Assembly (NCBI GenBank): GCA_051009015.1
Contig: JBPCWZ010000200.1
Coordinates: 1 to 8,254 of the forward strand
Source: JAHRAH01 sp051009015
Lineage (GTDB): Bacteria; Pseudomonadota; Gammaproteobacteria; Tethybacterales; Persebacteraceae
Direction: 5' to 3'
DNA length: 8,254 nt
Part shown: piece after piece, positions 1 to 4,589 of the stretch
Numbering within the stretch: position 1 is the stretch's first letter
Layout of the letters: each line of letters starts with the position of its first letter
Position numbers and translations under genes: made by a program
Notes under the pieces: generated by a model
Seen by the model: the letters and a program-made list of their open reading frames with translations, nothing else
Database searches by the model: none
What the model was told of the DNA's origin: nothing

Positions 1-577
1 TGCCGCCGCAAAAGACGGCAGGCAACTGCGCGCCGAGCGCGTCAGCGGCAAAGTGCGGCGCAGTTTTGTTTTGCCGGTTGATGCCGCGCCGGACAAAATC
101 GCCGCGCAGATGACAAACGGCATTTTCGGGCAAATCTTCCCCGGCAAAACGGCAATGCAAAAAGCGGCGGCGTTTGCCGGAAGTTATCGCTACTTGCGAT
201 TTGCCAACATCGCGCGTTTCTTCCACCGGCACGACAATATCCGCGCCAATCGGCAAAGGCGCGCCGGTCATTATCTTTATGCATTCGCCGCCCGAAACTT
301 CGCGGGCGCACGGGCGTCCGGCAAAAGATTCGCCGACAATATTCAGCATTACTTCCGCATCGCCGATATTGCCAATGTCGCCAATGTCGTCAAAGCGGCA
401 GGCAAAGCCGTCCATCGCCGAGTTGTCAAAAGCCGGCACATTAAACGGCGCGATAATATCCGCCGCCAAAACCCGCCCGGGAAGCCGCCGCAGGGCGACA
501 TCTTCGCGCTGTGTTATTGGCAAAACGCCGTCCAATATCCGCCGCCTTGCATCCGCCACCGAAAGCCACTTTTGCAT
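1..577 (-). CDS. moeA: Molybdopterin molybdenumtransferase MoeA, N-terminal part (runs off left edge)
   Basis: MoeA inserts molybdate into adenylylated molybdopterin, the last step of molybdenum cofactor synthesis in the cytosol. Translated from ATG 577, the protein starts MQKWLSVADARRRILDGVLP and reaches the family hallmark VPAFDNSAMDGFAC at about residues 47-60. A conserved block follows with SFAGRPC, IKIMTGAPLPIGADIVVP and EETR (about 80-122). An AGED segment (about 145-148) sits where the RRxGED motif is expected. The frame stays open to the left edge (192 codons; a full MoeA is about 400). Residues after about 150 (three Cys in about 60, weak family resemblance) are doubtful, because the opposite strand there reads like an Hsp20 C-terminus; the gene may be truncated or rearranged near 140-150. 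No clear Shine-Dalgarno is visible. CATAAT (591-586) lies just upstream, so the message may have almost no leader. Identity of the N-terminal 130 residues is confident; integrity of the rest is not. Confidence 0.82.
   Translation of the reverse strand, partial: MQKWLSVADARRRILDGVLPITQREDVALRRLPGRVLAADIIAPFNVPAFDNSAMDGFACRFDDIGDIGNIGDAEVMLNIVGESFAGRPCAREVSGGECIKIMTGAPLPIGADIVVPVEETRDVGKSQVAITSGKRRRFLHCRFAGEDLPENAVCHLRGDFVRRGINRQNKTAPHFAADALGAQLPAVFCGG
2..154 (+). pseudogene. Hsp20/alpha-crystallin C-terminal-like fragment, antisense to distal moeA
   Basis: Read on the plus strand from base 2, this stretch gives residues ending with ERVSGKVRRSFVLPVDAAPD, then KIAAQMTNGIFGQIFPGKT. This follows the Hsp20 pattern F/V-x-R-x-F-x-LP-x..-DKI-x-A-x3-NG-I/V-L/F-x3-I/F-P closely, including the Asn-Gly of the last core strand and the following Pro. 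No stop follows: the frame runs on to 778 antisense to moeA and loses all resemblance after about 154. An intact small heat-shock protein should end within about 10-20 residues. I therefore see either the 3' end of an hsp20 gene whose terminus was lost at a junction, or a chance resemblance inside moeA. The upstream part lies outside the window. Confidence 0.42.
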
Positions 578-619
578 AAAGGGATATTATGCCAAAAAAA
601 CCCCCTTGAAAAACACCGC

Positions 620-666
620 CGCCGCCCGCTTTTGATATTTGGCGAAAAAAAGCCCGTCATTCCCGC
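620..666 (+). repeat. 47-bp direct repeat, left copy
   Basis: This is identical over 47 bp to 1147-1193, in the same orientation. It begins CGCCGCCCGCTTTTGATATT and ends in GTCATTCCCGC, so its right end is already the left half of a dRS3-like repeat. It lies 43 bp upstream of the moeA start, on the moeA 5' side. Confidence 0.9.
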
Positions 667-714
667 CCCCTTCGTCATTCCCGCCTCTTTCGTCATTCCC
701 GCGAAAGCGGGAAT
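656..714 (+). repeat. 18-bp minisatellite (2 units) running into a dRS3-like inverted repeat
   Basis: Two 18-bp units, GTCATTCCCGCCCCCTTC (656-673) and GTCATTCCCGCCTCTTTC (674-691), lead into GTC plus the perfect palindrome ATTCCCGCgaaaGCGGGAAT (695-714). This matches the general form ATTCCC-N8-GGGAAT known as dRS3 in Neisseria. The minisatellite units are half copies of that palindrome plus a variable pyrimidine spacer. Confidence 0.85.
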
Positions 715-726
715 CTCCCAAATCAT

Positions 727-836
727 CGCCGCGCAAGCGGCGCGGTATAAAAGCCCTGAAAGGGCGGCATGGTCATAGCACGGGGCAACGCCCCGTGAAT
801 CGGCATATTAAACAAATAAGCCCTGTAAGGGCGACC
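727..836 (+). repeat. Left arm hairpin modules of the palindromic mosaic
   Basis: Four hairpins lie in a row: CGCCGC-gcaa-GCGGCG (727-742), GCCCT-gaa-AGGGC (753-765), CACGGGGC-aac-GCCCCGTG (779-797) and GCCCT-gta-AGGGC (820-832). All but the first recur inverted in the right arm (918-1005), with short flanking words such as CATAG and CGGCAT conserved. Confidence 0.8.
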
Positions 837-888
837 GAAAACAATGGCGGCGAATTGGTCATAACGGGCGGGGTTTTGGGTTTGTGGT

Positions 889-913
889 TTTTGCCGGGCT
901 TTGCCCTGCAAAA
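889..913 (+). repeat. Central hairpin of the mosaic
   Basis: TTTTGC-C-GGGC (889-899) pairs with GCCC-T-GCAAAA (903-913) around a TTT loop, with a single C/T mismatch. It lies in the unique centre between the two arms. Confidence 0.65.
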
Positions 914-917
914 GAAT

Positions 918-1005
918 GGGACGCCCCTTCAGGGCTTGATTAATTGAAATGCCGTCACGGGGCGTTGCCCCGTGCTATGAACAGGACGCCCTTTCAGGGC
1001 TATGA
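918..1005 (-). repeat. Right arm hairpin modules of the palindromic mosaic
   Basis: Inverted copies of the left-arm modules: GCCC..GGGC (923-935, one mismatched pair), CACGGGGC-gtt-GCCCCGTG (956-974) and GCCCT-ttc-AGGGC (988-1000). They occur in mirror order and with similar spacing to 753-832. Confidence 0.8.
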
Positions 1006-1015
1006 CAAAAAGGAG

Positions 1016-1119
1016 ATTCCCGCTTTCGCGGGAATGACGGAAAGGGCGGGAATGACGGATAAAAAGGGAATGATGGAAAGGGCGGGAATGACGGTTAAAA
1101 AGGGAATGACGGAATGAAA
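1016..1119 (-). repeat. dRS3-like repeat followed by five 18-bp units with a 36-bp higher-order period
   Basis: ATTCCCGCtttcGCGGGAAT (1016-1035) is followed by exact 18-bp units at 1030-1047, 1048-1065, 1066-1083, 1084-1101 and 1102-1119, each starting GGGAATGA. Units 1 and 3 (GGGAATGAC/TGGAAAGGGC) and units 2 and 4 (GGGAATGACGGA/TTAAAAA) alternate. The two 36-bp dimers 1030-1065 and 1066-1101 therefore match at 34 of 36 positions, which indicates recent tandem duplication. Confidence 0.85.
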
Positions 1120-1160
1120 AAGCGGGGGCGGCGGCGAGTTGAGAATCGCCGCCCGCTTTT
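1117..1160 (-). terminator. Probable intrinsic terminator for the ankyrin gene
   Basis: AAAAGCGGG (1118-1126) pairs with CCCGCTTTT (1152-1160), and CGGCGA (1132-1137) with TCGCCG (1146-1151). This leaves a 5-nt bulge and an 8-nt loop. On the minus strand the GC-rich stem ends in TTTTT, about 115 bp past the ankyrin stop. The right side of the stem lies within the second 47-bp direct repeat. Confidence 0.5.
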
Positions 1161-1205
1161 GATATTTGGCGAAAAAAAGCCCGTCATTCCCGCGAAGGCG
1201 GGAAT
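1147..1205 (+). repeat. 47-bp direct repeat, right copy, completed by a dRS3-like repeat
   Basis: Bases 1147-1193 repeat 620-666 exactly. The copy then completes the palindrome ATTCCCGCgaagGCGGGAAT (1186-1205). The remaining 1206-1275 holds no structure I can name. Confidence 0.88.
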
Positions 1206-1275
1206 CTATCGGGCGAAATATCGGGCGGGGTGTTTATGCGTTAGTTTCGCCGCCCGCAGTTGTGATTTTTCAATG

Positions 1276-2292
1276 TTAATTACTTGTCGCTATTAATTGT
1301 GATAAACGCAATTGCATTCGGAAACCGTAAGAACTAAACAGAAACTCATCCGTTGCATAATCGGATGGTGTACCAAGCGATGTTGCATGCTGAATGCCAT
1401 TTGCGCCATTATCAAATAAGGATTGGATTATCGCTAACTGATTTTCATCTCCGGACTGTTCCCGGCGATATAAAAAGACCGACAAATGCCACGGCGTCCG
1501 GTCGCTTGCATCCGCAATCGTGTCGTCAATTTCCGCGTCAAGTAAAAGCGAAATTGCCGTTGTGTTTTGCACGCTGACGGCATAATGCAGTGCCGTGCCG
1601 TTATTGTTTGTCGCATTTATATTAACTCCCCCCAAAAGCACCGATAATTGCATGCTTGTGGAAACCGCCCCCATATACGATATGAAGTCAATTCCCGCAC
1701 CAGCCAAAACCGAAATTGCCGTTGTGTTTTGCGCTGTGACGGCGTAATGCAGTGCCGTGCCATTGCTTCCCGTCATATTGATATTTGCCCCCCCCCCCGC
1801 CGTCGCAACAAGCGCCGATAATTGCATACTCGCGGTAGCGGATGCCAGAGAATATATCAGGAGATAATCATTATTAACTTCTTCGTTCAAATCCGCGCCC
1901 GAAGCGATAAACATTGACAGCGTGAGCAAATTCATCCCGGCAAGCACCGAAGCGCGAGCATTGGCATTATTGGCGTTTTCCAGCCCGAAGGCGTCGCAGC
2001 CATTGGTAATATCGCAGGACGACAAAGCAAACAAAGTGACCGTTAATCTGCTCGGGGCATAACCGGGCTTTGGCACAAAGTTATCGTTGGTCAATGTGCC
2101 GGTCATGCCAAAGACGGTAACCGTCAAAGACCCCGCCGTTTCGCCGACGAAAAGCAAAGTGGTATTCGCGCCAATGCTAACCGCATTCTGCTGCTGTGTC
2201 GAATACATCAAGGTCGCTTCTTGCGCCGCCGCATTACCGGCAAAAAAGCCCGCGCCCGTCAAAGCAAGCACCATCAATATCGCCTTTTTTAT
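1276..2292 (-). CDS. Secreted ankyrin-repeat protein, possibly phase variable
   Basis: This is a hypothetical exported protein of about 338 residues. Read from codon 2292-2290 (ATA), it begins (M)KKAILMVLALTGAGFFAGNA, then AA|QEA, a textbook Sec signal peptide with an AxA cleavage site. The ATA codon has AGGGG 8 nt upstream. The first standard start in this region is ATG 2274, with AAGG 8 nt upstream, but it removes both lysines. TTG 2349 is unlikely because a TATAAT box overlaps it. The middle and C-terminal parts carry degenerate ankyrin repeats: ANINMTGSNGTALHYAVTAQ, VNINATNNNGTALHYAVSVQ, and a looser RTPWHLSVF..IIQSLFDNGA unit. A segment of roughly 55 residues including SMQLS..NGTALHYAV..QNTTAIS is duplicated in tandem. 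A G11 run lies in the first copy, so slippage would shift the frame. Ankyrin repeats bind proteins; the partner is unknown. The protein is probably periplasmic or secreted. Confidence 0.72.
   Translation of the reverse strand: MKKAILMVLALTGAGFFAGNAAAQEATLMYSTQQQNAVSIGANTTLLFVGETAGSLTVTVFGMTGTLTNDNFVPKPGYAPSRLTVTLFALSSCDITNGCDAFGLENANNANARASVLAGMNLLTLSMFIASGADLNEEVNNDYLLIYSLASATASMQLSALVATAGGGANINMTGSNGTALHYAVTAQNTTAISVLAGAGIDFISYMGAVSTSMQLSVLLGGVNINATNNNGTALHYAVSVQNTTAISLLLDAEIDDTIADASDRTPWHLSVFLYRREQSGDENQLAIIQSLFDNGANGIQHATSLGTPSDYATDEFLFSSYGFRMQLRLSQLIATSN
1549..1827 (-). repeat. In-frame tandem duplication inside the ankyrin gene
   Basis: Bases 1549-1599 and 1711-1761 match at about 47 of 51 positions (offset 162 bp), and 1641-1653 matches 1815-1827 exactly (offset 174 bp). 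Both offsets are multiples of three. The 12-bp difference falls at the G-run, which is longer in one copy. The duplication encodes two SMQLS-to-QNTTAIS ankyrin units. Confidence 0.8.
1788..1798 (-). repeat. Poly-G(11) homopolymer tract within the ankyrin coding sequence
   Basis: Eleven C on the plus strand give G11 on the coding strand, which reads Ala-Gly-Gly-Gly-Ala in the open frame. The equivalent position in the duplicated unit has only G6 (1628-1633). Runs of this length are classic slipped-strand mispairing sites; a change of one or two bases would frameshift the protein before its best ankyrin repeats. Confidence 0.85.
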
Positions 2293-2337
2293 CGCCGTTT
2301 CCCCTGTTGTTGTTTTGTGCCTTTGCCGCACGGCAAT

Positions 2338-2343
2338 ATTATA
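2338..2343 (-). promoter_or_regulatory. Candidate -10 box for the ankyrin gene
   Basis: The minus strand reads a perfect TATAAT (2343 to 2338), about 45 bp upstream of the ATA codon and 63 bp upstream of ATG 2274. No convincing -35 is present: the corresponding bases lie in a dRS3-like repeat. Transcription from here would begin near 2331 and exclude the TTG start at 2349. Confidence 0.45.
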
Positions 2344-2359
2344 CAACAAACCGCCGCCG

Positions 2360-2442
2360 ATTCCCGCTTTTGCGGAAATGACGAAAAACCCCCGTCATTC
2401 CCGCGAAAGCGGGAACCGCAAGGGCGCCCCTTCGGGGCTTTA
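2360..2442. repeat. Two dRS3-like repeats plus a GCCCC..GGGGC hairpin upstream of the ankyrin gene
   Basis: ATTCCCGCttttGCGGAAAT (2360-2379, one mismatch) and ATTCCCGCgaaaGCGGGAAC (2397-2416, end mismatch) lie side by side. They are followed by GCCCC-ttc-GGGGC (2426-2438), a relative of the AGCCCT hairpins at 753-1000. The same module types as in the 620-1193 mosaic thus recur here in a shorter arrangement. Confidence 0.75.
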
Positions 2443-2470
2443 ATTATGAGCGCGCTTTGCGCACTCAGGG

Positions 2471-2530
2471 TTTGCCATTTGCGGCGGCAAAGCCGCCGTT
2501 TGCGCTTTCGCGCAAATGGACAAATGGCAA
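2471..2530. repeat. Cloverleaf-like palindrome
   Basis: An outer 10-bp stem, TTGCCATTTG (2472-2481) with CAAATGGCAA (2521-2530), encloses two 7-bp hairpins placed back to back. These are CGGCGGC-aaa-GCCGCCG (2482-2498) and TTTGCGC-tttc-GCGCAAA (2499-2516). The three-way junction could form in DNA (cruciform) or RNA. There is no coding evidence. Confidence 0.8.
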
Positions 2531-2538
2531 GGGTTTGG

Positions 2539-2641
2539 ATTCCCGCTTTCGCGGGAATGACAAAGGGGGCGGGAATGACGAAGGGGGCGGGAATGACGAA
2601 AGAGGCGGGAATGACGAAAGGAGGCGGGGATGACGAGGGGC
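2539..2641 (-). repeat. dRS3-like repeat followed by 18-bp minisatellite downstream of gloB
   Basis: ATTCCCGCtttcGCGGGAAT (2539-2558) leads into units GGGAATGACAAAGGGGGC (2553-2570), 2571-2588, 2589-2606, a 19-bp unit (2607-2625) and a degenerate 16-bp unit (2626-2641). The array decays into G-rich sequence just before the gloB stop at 2665. It is the same unit type as at 656-691 and 1030-1119. Confidence 0.85.
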
Positions 2642-2664
2642 GGGGCGGGGATGGTGAAAGGATA

Positions 2665-3426
2665 TTAAAAGTTGTCTTTCCAACTTCGCAGTGTTGCGAA
2701 AACTTCAATGTCGTCGGCGGGCGGGCGGCGAAGGTGTTTTTTGGCGGCTTGTAAAACTTCGCCGCTATGCACGCGCAAAAAAGGATTGGTTGCTTTTTCT
2801 TCGCCGATGGTTGATGGTACGGTCGGTTTTTTCGCCGCCCGCAACTTTTGCACTTTGTTGATGCGTTCGGTCAGGGCGGCATTGTTTGGTTCAACGGCGC
2901 GGGCGAATCTTAAATTGCTTTCGGTGTATTCATGCCCGAAATAGATTTTGGTATCATCCGGCAAACCGGCAAGCAATTGCAAAGAGCGATGCATTTGCGC
3001 CGCCGTGCCGCCCGAAAGCCGCCCGCAACCGCCGCCGAATAACGCATCGCCGCAAAACAAAACGCCCTCGCCGTAAAAGGCGATGTGTTCCGCCGTATGT
3101 CCCGGCACTGCCAAAACCCGAAACGACATTCCGCAAACTTCCACACTATCGCCGCCGCCGACAATCTTCGCATTTGTCATTCCCGCCGGTGCATAAACCG
3201 GCGCATCGGCAAAAACCCGCCGCACTTCGCCCAAGCCGCCGATGTGGTCGTAATGCAAATGCGTTATCAACACCGCCGCAACTTGCAGCCGGTGTTTTGT
3301 CAAAAAAGCCAAAACCGGCGCGGCTTCGCCCGGGTCGACAACAACCGCGCTTCCGGCAAAGTTGCCGCCGCCGCCCGCCAAATGGATATAATTGTCGGCA
3401 AGAGCCGCAATGGAAAAAACGCGCAC
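2665..3426 (-). CDS. gloB: Hydroxyacylglutathione hydrolase (glyoxalase II)
   Basis: GloB hydrolyses S-D-lactoylglutathione to D-lactate and glutathione, the second step of methylglyoxal detoxification in the cytosol. The 253-residue product matches the usual length of about 250. The metallo-beta-lactamase fold is clear: THLHYDH at 55-61 supplies metal ligands H56, H58, D60 and H61. H110 (VPGHT), D127 (LFCGDALF) and H165 (FGHEYT) complete the two-metal site. The C-terminal HAGH domain ends in LRSWKDNF, like LRSKKDRF of E. coli GloB. GTG 3426 was chosen because the next residues, VFSIAALADNYIH, align with the family N-terminus; the open frame extends upstream without resemblance. There is no good Shine-Dalgarno. 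TATCAT (3438-3433) lies about 6 bp upstream, so transcription could start close to the GTG. The divergent operon begins 17 bp away, so promoters must overlap coding DNA. Confidence 0.95.
   Translation of the reverse strand: MRVFSIAALADNYIHLAGGGGNFAGSAVVVDPGEAAPVLAFLTKHRLQVAAVLITHLHYDHIGGLGEVRRVFADAPVYAPAGMTNAKIVGGGDSVEVCGMSFRVLAVPGHTAEHIAFYGEGVLFCGDALFGGGCGRLSGGTAAQMHRSLQLLAGLPDDTKIYFGHEYTESNLRFARAVEPNNAALTERINKVQKLRAAKKPTVPSTIGEEKATNPFLRVHSGEVLQAAKKHLRRPPADDIEVFATLRSWKDNF
3362..3392 (+). promoter_or_regulatory. Candidate promoter for the methyltransferase-rnhA-dnaQ-mpl-GNAT operon
   Basis: A perfect TATAAT (3387-3392) lies inside the start of gloB, antisense, with TTGCCG (3362-3367) 19 bp upstream as a weak -35. 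A transcript would start near 3400, about 45 nt before the first operon ATG. The placement fits, since no intergenic space exists for a separate promoter. Confidence 0.4.
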
Positions 3427-3443
3427 ACACCAATGATACCCAA

Positions 3444-4145
3444 ATGCTGATACAAAAAGACGGCGATGCCCCCGAGCGATGGTTTGCCGCCGGCTTCGGG
3501 CGGCTTGTCGCCGCGCAGGAACAACGCCTTTGCGACCGCCTCGCCGCCGATTCATTCGGCTTTTACGGCGTGCAGTTGGGAATGCCGGCGCGCAAGTTAA
3601 TGCGCCGCTCGCCGGTTTTGCGCATTGCCCGCATCGGCGCCGCCGATAGCGGTTGCGATATCGCCGCCGATTGGAGCGCATTGCCGCTTGCCGATGACAG
3701 CGCCGATGTTGTGCTGCTCGCCCATGCTTTGGAAGCCGCCGCCGAACCGCGCGCCGTCTTGCGCGAGGCGGTGCGGGTTTTGCGCCCCGAAGGGCGGCTG
3801 GTTATTATCGGTTTCAATCCGTGGAGTTTGCTCGGCTTTTTTGCCAAACCGGCGCGCGCGCCGTGGCGCGAAAACTGGCTTTCGCTGGCGCGCGTCAAAG
3901 ATTGGCTGGCGCTTTTGCAAATCACGGTTGTGCGCGGGATGTTTGCGGTGTTTTTGCCGCCCCTTGCCGAAAGCAAAACCCGCCGCCGTTTTGCATGGCT
4001 GGAACGCGCCGGAAGACGATGGTGGCCCCTGGCTGGCGGTGTTTATTTTATGCTCGGCATCAAACGCCGCACGAAAATGCGCCTGATAACTCCGGCTTTT
4101 CGCCGCCCGCCGCAGATGGCGGCGGGGCAGCAAATGCGCCCATGA
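3444..4145 (+). CDS. YafS-like class I SAM-dependent methyltransferase
   Basis: This is a 233-residue putative methyltransferase of unknown substrate. The best evidence is DDSADVVLLAHALE (about 84-97, the motif after strand 4) and VLREAVRVLRPEGRLVIIGF followed by NPWSLLG (about 105-131). These correspond closely to LAHTLPW..LLREADRVLIDDGWLVISGFNP in E. coli YafS. A canonical GxGxG SAM loop is not obvious, as in YafS itself. An aromatic and basic C-terminal half (WPLAGGVYFMLGIKRRTKMR) follows. Position between gloB (divergent) and rnhA is the typical context for the family. ATG 3444 is the first in-frame ATG near the operon start; it lacks a clear Shine-Dalgarno. A five-codon frame (3433-3450, MIPKC-stop) overlaps this start and may couple translation. 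The stop TGA overlaps the rnhA ATG (ATGA). Confidence 0.85.
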   Translation: MLIQKDGDAPERWFAAGFGRLVAAQEQRLCDRLAADSFGFYGVQLGMPARKLMRRSPVLRIARIGAADSGCDIAADWSALPLADDSADVVLLAHALEAAAEPRAVLREAVRVLRPEGRLVIIGFNPWSLLGFFAKPARAPWRENWLSLARVKDWLALLQITVVRGMFAVFLPPLAESKTRRRFAWLERAGRRWWPLAGGVYFMLGIKRRTKMRLITPAFRRPPQMAAGQQMRP

Positions 4146-4585
4146 CAAAAACCGCCGCAACTTCCGTCGCCGAGGTTTATACGGATGGCGCATGCATTGG
4201 CAATCCCGGTCCCGGCGGATGGGCGGCGGTCATTCTCATCAACGGCAAGCAGCAGGCATTAAGCGGCTTTGAACCGGACACGACAAACAACCGGATGGAA
4301 CTGACCGCCGTCATCCGCGCGCTGCAGAAACTGCCGGAACAATGCGCTTTGTGCTTGTTTACCGATTCGCAATATGTCCAGCGCGGCATGACCGAGTGGA
4401 TAGGCAACTGGCGCAAAAACGACTTTCGCAAAGTCAAAAACCCCGATTTGTGGCGGCAACTGGACGCATTGGCAAACGGCAGAAACATAGATTGGCAATG
4501 GGTGCGCGGGCATGCCGACTGCCCGGGCAATATTCTCGCCGACCGGCTGGCAAACGACCGCGCCCGCCAAAACACGCCGGAATAA
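4142..4585 (+). CDS. rnhA: Ribonuclease HI
   Basis: RNase HI cleaves the RNA strand of RNA-DNA hybrids; it acts on R-loops and Okazaki primers and helps excise ribonucleotides. The product is 147 residues. The full catalytic set is visible: D15 in YTDGACIGNPGPGGW, E53 in TNNRMELTAV, D75 in LFTDSQYV and D134 in NILADRLAN, with H124 in the WVRGHADCPGN loop. Length and spacing agree with E. coli RnhA, including the basic handle region (WIGNWRKNDFRKVKNPDLW). The start ATG overlaps the upstream stop by 4 nt (ATGA), which implies translational coupling; dnaQ follows after 4 nt. In E. coli rnhA and dnaQ are divergent, whereas here they are co-directional, as in Pseudomonas. Confidence 0.97.
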   Translation: MTKTAATSVAEVYTDGACIGNPGPGGWAAVILINGKQQALSGFEPDTTNNRMELTAVIRALQKLPEQCALCLFTDSQYVQRGMTEWIGNWRKNDFRKVKNPDLWRQLDALANGRNIDWQWVRGHADCPGNILADRLANDRARQNTPE

Positions 4586-4589
4586 GTTT

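Larger units (their letters stand above)
620..1193. repeat. Nested palindromic repeat mosaic bounded by 47-bp direct repeats (MITE/NIME-like)
   Basis: This non-coding block between moeA and the ankyrin gene is symmetric. From left to right it holds a dRS3-like 20-mer (695-714), an AGCCCT hairpin (753-765), a CACGGGGC hairpin (779-797), a second AGCCCT-type hairpin (820-832), a central hairpin (889-913), then inverted copies of the same modules: 923-935, 956-974, 988-1000 and 1016-1035. Outer 18-bp minisatellites flank both arms in opposite orientation. A perfect 47-bp direct repeat bounds the block. There is no transposase, so it would be a non-autonomous element or an accreted mosaic. Open frames crossing it are low-complexity translations of repeats and are not called as genes. 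Confidence 0.75.

Noticed and set aside
53..778. A 241-codon plus-strand gene starting at GTG 53
   Set aside because: Only the first part resembles Hsp20; the rest is antisense to the well-supported MoeA N-terminus and then repeat sequence.
639..947. Open frames over the repeat mosaic (also 514-726 and 723-911 on the minus strand) with motifs like SFPRKRESP and VIPAKAGI
   Set aside because: They are translations of dRS3-like repeats and the 18-bp array, whose period is a multiple of three and lacks stops; composition is low complexity and no start signals are present.
2553..2641. Possible CRISPR-like array
   Set aside because: The 18-bp units are contiguous with no unique spacers of constant length, and no cas genes are nearby.
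2221..2754. Open frames over the second repeat block on both strands (2221-2754 plus, 2289-2708 minus)
   Set aside because: Same repeat-derived peptide patterns; they overlap the signal-peptide end of the ankyrin gene and the end of gloB.
2886..3443. Upstream extension of the methyltransferase frame
   Set aside because: Antisense to gloB, basic and low-complexity, without resemblance to YafS; the family N-terminus begins near ATG 3444.
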